64,000 nucleotides of DNA from assembly GCF_040045035.1 (NCBI RefSeq), contig NZ_JBDZDS010000003.1, positions 62,001 through 126,000 on the forward strand, written 5' to 3'. Of the stretch, positions 52,861-61,707 are shown piece by piece (position 1 is the first letter of the stretch; the number at the start of each line of letters is the position of its first letter). The notes under the pieces were generated by a model, which ran no database searches, was not told the origin of the DNA, and saw only the letters and a program-made list of their open reading frames with translations. Source of the stretch: Pseudaminobacter sp040045035 (GTDB taxonomy: Bacteria > Pseudomonadota > Alphaproteobacteria > Rhizobiales > Rhizobiaceae). A program made the translations under genes and the position numbers.

Positions 52861-53655
52861 TCAGCGCTTCGGGTCGCGCAGCGCCTGCTGCATCATCGCC
52901 CGCACGTGTTCCTCCACCGCGCGGGCCGTTTCCTTGCGGCTGCTGCCTGCGGAAAATTCCAGCGGCTCGCCGAAATGCACTTCAACGTCGATCGCACCTT
53001 CGGCAAGCAGGTCCTTGATGTGCGGCACCAGGTCCTGGTCGCCAATCCAGGCGGCGATGGCGCGGTGCTGACGCCCCATGGGCAGACCATGCAGGCGCGT
53101 ATAGCTGATCGCGACCGGCTGGATGAAGACCTTGTCGGCCCCGCCTTCGGCCAGGGCAAGATTGGCCGCGCCGAACAGCGTGCTCTTGAACGGCAGCAGC
53201 AGGTTGCCGTCGCCCGTGGTTCCCTCGGCAAACAGCACCATGGCGTCGCCCGAAGCGAGGCGGCTGGCGATCTCGTTCGCCTGCTCACCCGATTTGCGCT
53301 TGCGGTCACGCTCGACGAAGATGCAGCCCTGAAGGCGCGTCAGCCCGCCGATGAGCGGCCAACGCGCCATTTCCGACTTGGCGATGAAGGCGACGTCGTT
53401 GAACGAGCCCAGCACCATCACATCGGTCCAGGAAACGTGGTTGGCGGCGACCAGGAGCGGGCGGCTTTTCGAAATCTCGCCGGTCACATGGACGCGAAAG
53501 CCCAGCGCGCGCAGGATGAGCCCGTTGCACCAGCGCCGTATCCGGCGCGGCTGGTAAAGCCCGGTTTTCACGCCGAGATAGGCGAACGGCACCATCAGGC
53601 CCAGCCCCACCGCGACGCAGAGAAGCGCCAGACCTATGCGTAACTTCACAAACAT
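52861..53655 (-). CDS. plsC: 1-acyl-sn-glycerol-3-phosphate acyltransferase
   Basis: 264 residues. An N-terminal membrane segment (LRIGLALLCVAVGLGLMVPF) precedes the acyltransferase motifs: catalytic H-x4-D in AANHVSWTDVM, GCIFVERDRKRKSGEQAN and FAEGTTGDGNLLLPFKS. It makes phosphatidic acid at the inner membrane. The usual catalytic box and length fit PlsC/NlaA. Confidence 0.93.
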   Translation of the reverse strand: MFVKLRIGLALLCVAVGLGLMVPFAYLGVKTGLYQPRRIRRWCNGLILRALGFRVHVTGEISKSRPLLVAANHVSWTDVMVLGSFNDVAFIAKSEMARWPLIGGLTRLQGCIFVERDRKRKSGEQANEIASRLASGDAMVLFAEGTTGDGNLLLPFKSTLFGAANLALAEGGADKVFIQPVAISYTRLHGLPMGRQHRAIAAWIGDQDLVPHIKDLLAEGAIDVEVHFGEPLEFSAGSSRKETARAVEEHVRAMMQQALRDPKR

Positions 53656-53688
53656 GCGCCGCGCCGTTCCTACACGCCGCCGAATTCG

Positions 53689-54183
53689 CTAGCGGAGGTC
53701 GCGCCGCATGACAAGAGCTCCGTTGGCGCCGCTGCCGGGGGCACGGTAGTAGTCGGGGCGCTTGCCGACCTCGCGGAAGCCGAGCCGTCGGTAGAGCGCG
53801 ATCGCCGGCGCATTGGTCTCGTCGACCTCGAGGAACAGCGCCTCGGCGCGCTGCGCATGCAACTCGCGCAGCACCGCATCCATGAGCTTCCAGCCGAGCC
53901 CCTGCCGCCGGTGTGAGCGCGCCACCGCCACCGTCAGGATCTCGCCCTCGCCGGCAACCAGCCGCGCCAGCACGAAGCCGACGGGCGGTGCCTTGCCGCG
54001 GCCGACCTCGCGCGCGACATAGCCAAAGACCGTGTCCTGCGCCAAAAGGTCGGCGAACTCGCCGCCCGTCCACGGCCGCACGAAATCCTCGCGGTGCAGC
54101 GCCGAGACCGCGTCGCAGTCCTTGACGGTGAGCGGCTCCAGCGAAAAGTCACGTTCGCGCGAGGTGATGAAGGGGATGCGCAT
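53689..54183 (-). CDS. rimI: Ribosomal protein S18-alanine N-acetyltransferase
   Basis: 164 residues from ATG 54183, overlapping the tsaB stop as TGATG. GNAT fold: ILTVAVARSHRRQGLGWKLM (acetyl-CoA loop) and ALFLEVDETNAPAIALYRRL GFREVGKRPDYY, typical of RimI. It follows tsaB as in many bacteria; it acetylates the S18 N-terminus. Confidence 0.92.
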   Translation of the reverse strand: MRIPFITSRERDFSLEPLTVKDCDAVSALHREDFVRPWTGGEFADLLAQDTVFGYVAREVGRGKAPPVGFVLARLVAGEGEILTVAVARSHRRQGLGWKLMDAVLRELHAQRAEALFLEVDETNAPAIALYRRLGFREVGKRPDYYRAPGSGANGALVMRRDLR

Positions 54184-54860
54184 CAACCGCTCCTCGGCAG
54201 AACGAAGCCGGCCTGCGGCTTCGCGTCCGGTTCACGCAGATAGAGCGGCTTCGGGCGCTCACCGGGTTCCTTGCCGGCGGCCAGCCGGGCGTAAACGCCG
54301 ATGTCGGCCGTCGACCCGAGCGGGCCGACCGAGTTGTCCCGTCCCGACAGGCTGCCGGCGATCATTTCCGCCGCGGTGCCGGCAAGCGCCGCATCATATT
54401 CGGTTGCCAGCAAGGTCGCCCGCGCAAGGTCGATGACGGCCGGGACGAAGAGTATTGCGCCGACATCATCATAGACCGCGGCTTGAATCTCGCCGCGCCC
54501 GCCGTCGAGAGCGGCAAGAACGGTGCATGGCCCGTTGAGCACGCGCGCCTCGGCGGCCAGCGCCTCCAACGTGGAGACACCAATTGCCGGCACGTTCAGC
54601 GCCAGCGCAAGGCCGCGTGCGGCCGAGACGCCGACGCGCACGCCAGTAAAAGAGCCCGGCCCGACCGAGACTGAGACCGCCCCAAGGTCGGCAAAGGCCA
54701 GCCCGCCCGCCTTCATCGCCGCTTCGATCACGCCCATCAGGTGCTCGGCGTGGCCCTTGCCGAGGTCGAGCACCTCGCGACCAAGCTCTTTTCTCGCGTC
54801 CGCGTCATAGACGCAGGCCGCGCAAAGCCGGGCTGAGCAATCGATGGCGAGGAGCTTCAT
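54183..54860 (-). CDS. tsaB: tRNA threonylcarbamoyladenosine synthase subunit TsaB
   Basis: 225 residues from ATG 54860. ASKHA fold without the metal-binding site of TsaD: KLLAIDCSARLCAACVYDAD, HAEHLMGVIEAAMKAGGL and the diagnostic VSVGPGSFTGVRVGVSAARG. It joins TsaD and TsaE in making t6A37 of ANN-decoding tRNAs. It begins the long unit running to trmB. Confidence 0.94.
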   Translation of the reverse strand: MKLLAIDCSARLCAACVYDADARKELGREVLDLGKGHAEHLMGVIEAAMKAGGLAFADLGAVSVSVGPGSFTGVRVGVSAARGLALALNVPAIGVSTLEALAAEARVLNGPCTVLAALDGGRGEIQAAVYDDVGAILFVPAVIDLARATLLATEYDAALAGTAAEMIAGSLSGRDNSVGPLGSTADIGVYARLAAGKEPGERPKPLYLREPDAKPQAGFVLPRSG

Positions 54861-54884
54861 TGGCAGCACACCTGCGGCAAACGA

Positions 54885-57053
54885 CTACTTCGCCGCCGCG
54901 CGGTCGCGCGCCTTCAGCTCCAGCCGGCGCCGGTGCAGCACCGGCTCGGTGTAGCCATTGGGCTGCTCGCGGCCCTTGAAGACGAGATCGCAGGCGGCCT
55001 GGAAGGCGACGGAGTTGTCGAAGTCGGGCGCCATCGGCCGATAGAGCGGGTCGTCCGCATTCTGCCGGTCGACCACCGCCGCCATGCGCTTCATCGTCTC
55101 CATGACCTGCTCATGCGAGACCACGCCGTGATGCAGCCAGTTGGCGAGGTGCTGCGAGGATATCCGCAACGTGGCGCGGTCTTCCATCAGGCCGACATCG
55201 TTGATGTCCGGCACCTTGGAGCAGCCGACGCCCTGGTCGATCCAGCGCACGACATAGCCCAGAATGCCCTGGGCGTTGTTGTCGATCTCGTGCTGGATTT
55301 CCTCCGGCGTCCAGTTGGGCCGCACGGCCACCGGCACCGACAAGATGTCGTCGAGCTTGGCACGTGGGCGGTTCTTCAGCTTTTCCTGCACCGCATGCAC
55401 GTCGACCTTGTGGTAGTGCGTGGCGTGGAGCGTGGCCGCCGTCGGCGACGGCACCCAGGCCGTGTTGGCGCCGGCCTTGGGATGGGCGATCTTCTGCTCC
55501 AGCATCGCCGCCATCAGATCCGGCATGGCCCACATGCCCTTGCCGATCTGGGCGTGGCCGGAAAGCCCGCATTCCAGCCCGATGTCGACGTTCCAGTCCT
55601 CATAGGCGGAGATCCAGGCGGCCTGCTTCATGTCGCCCTTGCGGATCATCGGCCCGGCTTCCATCGAGGTGTGGATCTCGTCGCCGGTGCGGTCGAGGAA
55701 GCCGGTGTTGATGAACACCACCCGCTCCTTCGCCGCACGGATGCTTTCCTTAAGGTTGATGGTGGTGCGCCGCTCCTCGTCCATGATGCCCATCTTGAGC
55801 GTGTTCGGCTTCATGCCGAGCAGCTTCTCGACGCGATCGAACAGCTCGACGGCAAATGCCGCTTCCTCCGGCCCGTGCATCTTCGGCTTGACCACATAGA
55901 CCGAGCCGTTGCGCGAATTGGCGTGGCGGCCATTGGGGCCGATGTCGTGCAACGCGATGAGGCCGGTGACGGCGGCATCCATGACGCCTTCCGGCACCTC
56001 GTTGCCGTCGCGGTCGAGGATCGCGGGGTTGGTCATCAAGTGCCCGACATTGCGCACCAGCATCAACGAGCGGCCGGGCAGCACGAGCTTGCCGCCGTCG
56101 GGTGCGGTGTATTCGCGGTCGTCGTTCAGCTTGCGGGTGACACTCTTGCCGCCCTTCTCGAAGGTTTCGGCAAGGTCGCCCTTCATCAGGCCGAGCCAGT
56201 TGCGATAGGCAATGACCTTATCCTCGGCGTCCACTGCCGCGACCGAATCCTCGCAGTCCTGGATCGTGGTCAACGCCGCCTCGATCACGAGGTCGGCAAT
56301 GCCGGCCGGATCGGTCTTGCCGATGATGCTGTCGCGGTCGATGACGATCTCGACATGCAGGCCATGGCGCTTGAGCAGCACGGCCGAAGGGGCCGCCGCA
56401 TCGCCGCGATAGCCGACGAACTGCGCCGGATCGGCCAGTCCGGTCGAGCCAACGACCAGCTTGCCGTCCTTGACCGACAGCGCGCCGGCATTGGCCCAGG
56501 AGCCGTCCTTCAGCGGCGCGGAGGTGTCGAGGAAATTGCGGCCCCAGGCAATGACCTTCTCGCCGCGCTTGGGGTTGTAGCCCTTGCCCTTCTCGGCGCC
56601 GTCCGTCTCCGGAATGGCATCGGTGCCGTAGAGCGCATCGTAGAGCGAGCCCCAGCGGGCATTGGCGGCGTTGAGCGCATAGCGCGCGTTCATCACCGGC
56701 ACGACGAGCTGCGGGCCGGCCACCACCGCGATCTCGGGATCGACGCCGTCGGTCGCAACCTGGAAGCCAGGGCCTTCCTCGACCAGATAGCCGATCTCTT
56801 TCAGGAACCCACGGTAGGCGGCCATGTCGGACGGAGCACCATTCTCACGGTGCCAGGCATCGATCTTTTCCTGAATGGCGTCGCGTTTGGCCAGCAGTTC
56901 GCGGTTTTTGGGAGCGAGATCGTGCACGATCGCCGAGACCCCGGCCCAGAAGGCGTCGGCCTCAACGCCGGTTCCGGGCAATGCCTCCTGCGCCACGAAA
57001 TCGTGAAGCTCCCGGGCGATCTTCAATCCCGACGCTTCAATCATACCGCTCAT
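54885..57053 (-). CDS. glcB: Malate synthase G
   Basis: 722 residues, the length of the G isoform, with AGGAG eight bases before ATG 57053. Motifs include TIQDCEDSVAAVDAEDKVIA, RKLNDDREYTAPDGG, GMKPNTLKMGIMDEERRTTI and NTGFLDRTGDEIHTSMEAGP with the acetyl-CoA and Mg site, and the C-terminal SSQHLANWLHHGV. It condenses glyoxylate with acetyl-CoA. No isocitrate lyase is in the window. Confidence 0.97.
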   Translation of the reverse strand: MSGMIEASGLKIARELHDFVAQEALPGTGVEADAFWAGVSAIVHDLAPKNRELLAKRDAIQEKIDAWHRENGAPSDMAAYRGFLKEIGYLVEEGPGFQVATDGVDPEIAVVAGPQLVVPVMNARYALNAANARWGSLYDALYGTDAIPETDGAEKGKGYNPKRGEKVIAWGRNFLDTSAPLKDGSWANAGALSVKDGKLVVGSTGLADPAQFVGYRGDAAAPSAVLLKRHGLHVEIVIDRDSIIGKTDPAGIADLVIEAALTTIQDCEDSVAAVDAEDKVIAYRNWLGLMKGDLAETFEKGGKSVTRKLNDDREYTAPDGGKLVLPGRSLMLVRNVGHLMTNPAILDRDGNEVPEGVMDAAVTGLIALHDIGPNGRHANSRNGSVYVVKPKMHGPEEAAFAVELFDRVEKLLGMKPNTLKMGIMDEERRTTINLKESIRAAKERVVFINTGFLDRTGDEIHTSMEAGPMIRKGDMKQAAWISAYEDWNVDIGLECGLSGHAQIGKGMWAMPDLMAAMLEQKIAHPKAGANTAWVPSPTAATLHATHYHKVDVHAVQEKLKNRPRAKLDDILSVPVAVRPNWTPEEIQHEIDNNAQGILGYVVRWIDQGVGCSKVPDINDVGLMEDRATLRISSQHLANWLHHGVVSHEQVMETMKRMAAVVDRQNADDPLYRPMAPDFDNSVAFQAACDLVFKGREQPNGYTEPVLHRRRLELKARDRAAAK

Positions 57054-57216
57054 ATCTTCTCTCCTGAGACCTGTCCGGGCAGATCAATCAGCTTCGCCCG
57101 GCGCGAATTTCCGCGGCCTTTGAACACGTTGGGGTGGCAGGGTCAATTCATCCCTAGGTTTACCAGCCCCAAGCCAATCATAATACGCGCGAAAGGGGCG
57201 TGGATGAACCTGTCCT

Positions 57217-59235
57217 TCAGACGGCAATGCGCGGCCTGCCGGTGGCGACGGCCAGAATATGCGCCTCGATGAACATGCGCTGGCCGTCCACCATCGACGC
57301 GCGCACATCATGCGTGACCTCGATCTCGGCGGCGTCGGTGCCTGCCTCCAGCGCCCGCTGGGCGGCGATCTTGCGGATCTCGGCGTCGGCGACGCGGATC
57401 GCTTCCTCCTCGTTCAGGAAATCGCGCACATCATCACCCGAAGCCACCCGGAACAGCCCCTCCTTGGGCTGACTGACGCGCGCCTCGGCGGAAATGCGCA
57501 CCTGGCCAACCACGGCGCCCAGCGCATTGGCCACATCCGTATCCTGCGGCACCACGCAGTCATTGCCGACGAAGCCCGGCAGGCCGGCATAATGCAGCGG
57601 CGCGGAAGCGCCGAGGCCGATGACCGGCCGATCAAGCGCGACGGTAAAGCGGGCGATGCCCTCATGGCCGTCGACGGCGCGCTGCACCAGCGCATGGGCG
57701 ACGGTGGAGGCACCGTCCAGCCCGTCCTCGGCGAAGGCGGTTTCGAGAATGACTTCCGCCGAATTGCGCGTGACTGCGAGCAGCACCCTTTCCGCAATTG
57801 CTTCCGGCGTATCGGCAATCGCCTGACCGCGACCGTCGCGCTTGCGGGCAAAAAGCTCGGCGCCGAGGCGGGCGGCAGCAGCGTCCCAGTTCGACTGGCG
57901 GCCGAGCGTATGGGCGGCGTCCGACGGCGTGAAGCCCGCGACATGCACCAGGCCCCGCCCCACCAGCCGGTTGAGCGTCGCGGTCTGCGCGGTCGAGGTG
58001 AGCAGCCTGTCGAGCGGCAGCGGCACGGGGCCGATGGCCTCGTAGAGCTTGGCCTCGGGCCCGGTGAGGCCGGCGGCAAGGCGCTCCGGCACGCCGGTGC
58101 GCATGGCGAAGCGGCCGTCCATGCGGCCGGGGTTGGGCGCACGCAGCTGGCGCTCCAGCTCGGCGATGACGGCCTCGCCATGGGCGACGGCGGCAAGCGA
58201 CAGCGGCACGACGCGGCGGGGCCCGAGCATGATGCGCGGGGCAAGCCCGCCGTCTTCCAGCGCGACCTCCGAATCCCCGCCGAGGCCGAAGGTGCGCATG
58301 GCCACCGCCTCGACCATGGTGCGAAAACCGCCGACGGTGGCGCCTTCGGGGTCGAGCCGGGGGCGGCCATTGTCGAGCACGGCGACGTCGGTGGTGGTGC
58401 CGCCGATGTCCGACACGACGGCGTTGTCGAGGCCGGTCATGTGGCGGGCGCCGACGAGGCTGGCGGCGGGGCCGGACAAAATCGTCTCGATCGGGCGCTG
58501 GCGGGCAAAGGCGGCCGAGACCAGCGCGCCATCGCCGCGCACCACCATCAGCGGCGCCTTGATCCCCCGCGCGGCCAAAAAGCCTTCGGTGGCGGCGACC
58601 AGACGGTCGATCATCGAGATCAGCCGCGCGTTGAGCAGCGTGGTCAGCGCCCGGCGCGGACCGCCGAGCTTTGCGGACAGCTCGTGGCTGGCGGTGACGG
58701 GCAGGCCGGTCTTTTCGCGGATGAGGTCGCGGGCGGCGATTTCGTGGGCCGGGTTGCGGGTGGCGAAATAGGCGCAGACAGCAAAGCCCGACACCGATTT
58801 TTCCAGCTCCGGCAGCGCGGCCTCGAGTTCGGCCAGTTCCAGCGGCTTGGCGTTGCCATGCACGTCATGCCCGCCGCCGCAAAACACCACCGGGTCGGTG
58901 CCGAGCGCTGTCTTCAGCCCGTCGCGGGCGAGATCGGCTTCCGAGAATCCGATCATGACCAGCGCCACGCGCCCGCCCTGCCCCTCGACCAGAGCGTTGG
59001 TGGCGAGCGTAGTCGACATCGACACCAGCTTTATGCCGGCCGGGTCGGCCTTGGCCTGCCCCAGCACCGCATCGACCGCGCCCGAAATGCCGACCGCGAG
59101 ATCGTGCCGCGTCGTCAGCGACTTCGCCTTGGCGGTGACGCCCGCGCTCTCCGACCACAAGACCGCGTCGGTATAAGTGCCGCCGGTATCGATGCCGAGA
59201 AACAGCGGGGACGACGGCGTGGGCATTTGGGTCAT
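57217..59235 (-). CDS. HyuA-type hydantoinase/oxoprolinase subunit
   Basis: 672 residues. The ATP-binding start LGIDTGGTYTDAVLW, MSTTLATNALVEGQGGRVAL and VSDIGGTTTDVAVLDNGRPR show the hydantoinase/oxoprolinase A fold of the ASKHA type. Usually HyuA pairs with HyuB; no HyuB lies in the window. Substrate unknown: 5-oxoproline, hydantoins or acetone-like carboxylation are all possible for the family. It lies 163 bases upstream of glcB on the same strand. Confidence 0.9.
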   Translation of the reverse strand: MTQMPTPSSPLFLGIDTGGTYTDAVLWSESAGVTAKAKSLTTRHDLAVGISGAVDAVLGQAKADPAGIKLVSMSTTLATNALVEGQGGRVALVMIGFSEADLARDGLKTALGTDPVVFCGGGHDVHGNAKPLELAELEAALPELEKSVSGFAVCAYFATRNPAHEIAARDLIREKTGLPVTASHELSAKLGGPRRALTTLLNARLISMIDRLVAATEGFLAARGIKAPLMVVRGDGALVSAAFARQRPIETILSGPAASLVGARHMTGLDNAVVSDIGGTTTDVAVLDNGRPRLDPEGATVGGFRTMVEAVAMRTFGLGGDSEVALEDGGLAPRIMLGPRRVVPLSLAAVAHGEAVIAELERQLRAPNPGRMDGRFAMRTGVPERLAAGLTGPEAKLYEAIGPVPLPLDRLLTSTAQTATLNRLVGRGLVHVAGFTPSDAAHTLGRQSNWDAAAARLGAELFARKRDGRGQAIADTPEAIAERVLLAVTRNSAEVILETAFAEDGLDGASTVAHALVQRAVDGHEGIARFTVALDRPVIGLGASAPLHYAGLPGFVGNDCVVPQDTDVANALGAVVGQVRISAEARVSQPKEGLFRVASGDDVRDFLNEEEAIRVADAEIRKIAAQRALEAGTDAAEIEVTHDVRASMVDGQRMFIEAHILAVATGRPRIAV

Positions 59236-59885
59236 GTCGCGGGCAATCCGGAGCGGTTGAACTCGCCCCTGCCCTTAGCCCACAAAACTTCGCCACGGAA
59301 GCACCGCAAGGTTGAGCCAGTGCGGGCCAGCCGCTGTCGTCACCACGCCCGGCCTTCGCCGTCTGGTCATTGTCCCTCGACACGCTCGGGATGAATTCGG
59401 GAAGCGGGGCGCATGGCCATGCCTTCCTATGGTAATACGTGGCACGGTTTCCGCGCCCCGCCGGTGCTCTTGCCCCCGCTCTGTCGCCTCCACATTCGCG
59501 TGGCCAGCCGCCGCCAAGGCCCGGGCTTGGGGGCTCATCACCCAGCAACGCCACCGTTAGCGTCACCAGCCCGGACACCGACGCTTCCACCTGATACCCG
59601 GTGCGCACCAGGCTTCCCGCGGAAGCGGATTTGGCCTTCAGGATAAGAGGCGGTGGTGGCGTGGGGGATAAAGCTTTTCGCGGCGTGGGTGCGGCTGGTG
59701 TTTGTTCACCAGCCAAGACGCTGGCATTTCAATGGATTGGCTGGTTTGGCGCGCGGCGGGCGCTGGTGTGGCAGGCGAAAATAGCGGGATTTCTGTCCAC
59801 CTTTTGCCGGCGCGAAAACACCCTCCTGACAGCAAGTTGTCAGGAGCTGTCAGTTATGCTCGGGCATCAATCAAGGGAGGGACGG
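59236..59885. other. Intergenic stretch with a perfect operator-like palindrome
   Basis: 650 bases between the divergent hyuA-like and DUF1579 genes. I see no supportable gene. Near its right end lies CTCCTGACA-GCAAGT-TGTCAGGAG (59823-59846), a nine-base perfect inverted repeat, and then another CTGTCAG (59847-59853) followed by a -10-like TATGCT (59855-59860). Confidence 0.5.
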
Positions 59886-60350
59886 ATGCGCGACGAAGGA
59901 TTTGCCGATTTCGATTTCCTGATCGGGGAATGGAGCATCACCAACGAGTGCCTCAACGAGCGGCTGGCCGGCTGCACCGAATGGCACAGTTTTCCGGCCA
60001 CCGCGCGGGTGGAAAAGGTGATGGATGGCTGCGGCAATCTCGACCAGATGTTCGTGCCCGCGCGCGGCTTCACCGGCATGACGCTGCGCCTCTACAACCC
60101 CGAAACAACATTTTGGTCGATCTACTGGTCCGACACCAAATCGCACCGGCTGTTTCCGCCGACGGTCGGAAAATTCGAAAACGGCCGCGGCGAATTTTAT
60201 GGCGACGATGTCGAGGGCGGAAAGCCGGTGCGCGTGCGGTTTTTATGGACGGCGGACAAAAGCCCGCGCTGGGAACAGGCGTTTTCCACGGATGGCGGGG
60301 AAAGCTGGGAGGTGAATTGGGTGATGAAGTTTGAAAAGAGTAGCGGATAG
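59886..60350 (+). CDS. DUF1579-like protein
   Basis: 154 residues from ATG 59886, preceded by GGGAGGGACGG; ATG 59856 in frame is an alternative. Pattern: FDFLIGEWSITNECLNERLA, LRLYNPETTFWSIYWSD, VGKFENGRGEFYGDD, VRVRFLWTADKSPRWEQAFS and DGGESWEVNWVMKFEK, typical of DUF1579-type beta-barrel proteins. No signal peptide. Function unknown. A palindrome just upstream suggests its own repressor control. Confidence 0.85.
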   Translation: MRDEGFADFDFLIGEWSITNECLNERLAGCTEWHSFPATARVEKVMDGCGNLDQMFVPARGFTGMTLRLYNPETTFWSIYWSDTKSHRLFPPTVGKFENGRGEFYGDDVEGGKPVRVRFLWTADKSPRWEQAFSTDGGESWEVNWVMKFEKSSG

Positions 60351-60400
60351 GTTGGGCCTCAGGCCCCGCACCGTTGAGACCGAGGAAGATAGCTGTAGTG

Positions 60401-61000
60401 TTAACCCTCGTAGCGCTCGCGCATCTCTTCCAACATACGTTTCAGTTCGCCCGTTCGGCTCAGGGTAACGGATTCCAACTCACTGGCGTAAACGAGAGGC
60501 GCCATGGAGCCGCCCTCAAATTCGGCAGCAGCAAATTCCGCTTGGGCTTGAGCGTACTTCTCCCAACGTCCCTGAGTCTCTTTCAGGGCTGCCGTTTGTG
60601 CTTCGCTAATCCAGCCCGAACGCTCCAACGCGATGATGGCACGTTCCATTTGTTGCCTTGCTACAACCGCGCGGCGGCCCGCCTCCTCGTTGATTTCGGC
60701 CTGTGTCATGTAAGTGCTGTCGATAAGTTCAATGGCGTTTTCAACGAACGCCTCTTGTTGGCTGATTAGGACGCTCATGAATTGAGAGGCATCATCGCGA
60801 GCGTACTTCACCAAGTCCGGGTCCTTGCCGACAGACTTCAGCTTTTCCATTATGTTTAGCGTCAGAATATTCTCCTCAACATTTGCTTTTCTGCGTGCTG
60901 AGGGAATAAATCGATTAATCCATTCGGTGCTTGCGGGCATGAAAACGGAACGAAAAAGATCCGCAATAAATCCTAAAACGAAGCCGCCCAACCATTCCAT
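60401..61000 (-). CDS. Orphan protein with an LprI-like (DUF1311) C-terminal domain, no cysteines
   Basis: 199 residues. A hydrophobic amphipathic N-terminus (MEWLGGFVLGFIADLFRSVF) without a signal-peptidase site is followed by a helical middle (NIMEKLKSVGKDPDLVKYAR) and a C-terminal part resembling LprI/DUF1311 lysozyme-inhibitor domains: MTQAEINEEAGRRAVVARQQ, a Q-x-x-W helix, and AEFEGGSMAPLVYASELESV with SRTGELKRMLEEM. Secreted LprI domains carry conserved cysteines; here there are none in the whole protein, which fits a cytoplasmic, membrane-peripheral place. Base composition is visibly less GC-rich than its neighbours, suggesting transfer. Function unknown. Confidence 0.82.
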   Translation of the reverse strand: MEWLGGFVLGFIADLFRSVFMPASTEWINRFIPSARRKANVEENILTLNIMEKLKSVGKDPDLVKYARDDASQFMSVLISQQEAFVENAIELIDSTYMTQAEINEEAGRRAVVARQQMERAIIALERSGWISEAQTAALKETQGRWEKYAQAQAEFAAAEFEGGSMAPLVYASELESVTLSRTGELKRMLEEMRERYEG

Positions 61001-61123
61001 TACGCCCCCTGCTTTCAGTAGAATCGGCTCCGCGATGATAGCAGCGCATGAGTCGAGCCCCCAGGTCTTCAGAGAATTTCTTCCAACCGACGACTGTCTT
61101 GTCCAGCAAAATTGGGAGACGCG

Positions 61124-61336
61124 GTGTGGCTATGGGAGCACAAGGAGGCTGTCTACTACGGATAGACCGCCAAACGGCGGCCGGTGGAGTTGGTGTTCAC
61201 CGAAACCTACGACCGGATCATCGACGCGATCGCGCGGGAGCGGCAGATAAAGGGATGGTCGCGCACCAAGAAGGAAGCGCTGATTGCGCTCGCCTATGAG
61301 AGGCTGCCGGAACTGGCGAGCAGGAAGAAAAGATAG
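61124..61336 (+). pseudogene. GIY-YIG endonuclease remnant with a nonsense codon
   Basis: The frame 61124-61336 encodes the C-terminal part of a GIY-YIG (YhbQ/UPF0213-like) protein: LWEHKEAVYYG, a TAG at 61163-61165 where relatives have Tyr in GYTAKRRPVEL, then TAKRRPVELVFTETYDRIID, AIARERQIKGWSRTKKEALI and a normal end RKKR. The N-terminal half with the GIY and YIG strands is not found upstream. It is therefore both truncated and interrupted. Confidence 0.8.
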
Positions 61337-61345
61337 CTGGAGCCA

Positions 61346-61697
61346 CCCTCGTGGTTCGAGGCTCCGTTCCGCTTCGCTCCACTCCCGCACCTCACCATGA
61401 GGGTGGGGGTGTGCCGCCTCGCTCATTGTTGAAGGGGCGTGCCGAGCGCTCAATCTTGAGGGTGGGGTTGCGCCAACTTCCCTCATCCTGAGGAGGCGGC
61501 GAAAGCCGCCGTCTCGAAGGACGCACCCATCGTGAGGGTGGGGGCGCGCCAATGCCCACTAAACATTGTTCTCGTATTTCGAACGTTGAAGGTTAGCGCA
61601 GCGGCATTCCAGTAGCCCTCATGGTGAGGTGCCCGGCCCGCAGAGCGCCAATTATAGTTCCGCGAGCCCGGCAAGGCCGGGCCTCGAACCACGAGGG
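61346..61697. repeat. Cluster of palindromic repeats with perfect inverted ends
   Basis: 352 bases. CCCTCGTGGTTCGAGGC (61346-61362) recurs inverted at 61681-61697, and GCACCTCACCATGAGGG (61387-61403) recurs inverted at 61616-61632, both perfect over 17 bases. Two copies of one repeat family in opposite orientation (61346-61403 and 61616-61697) thus flank a related third unit (about 61480-61520, CCCTCATCCTGAGG with a GGCGGC/GCCGCC hairpin). A 20-mer around TGAGGGTGGGG occurs three times (61396, 61455, 61532). No coding capacity. Confidence 0.8.
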
Positions 61698-61707
61698 CGC
61701 TGGGCTC

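Noticed and set aside
59275..59716. Minus-strand ORFs in the 650-base gap upstream of the DUF1579 gene
   Set aside because: Their translations are compositionally odd, lack ribosome binding sites and match no family I recognise.
61048..61299. Intact small gene in the GIY-YIG region
   Set aside because: That open frame has no family resemblance; the recognisable GIY-YIG sequence is in another frame and contains a stop.
61346..61697. CRISPR array, because a 20-mer recurs three times
   Set aside because: Spacing is irregular (59 and 77 bases), copies are imperfect and they are parts of palindromic repeat units; no cas gene is near.
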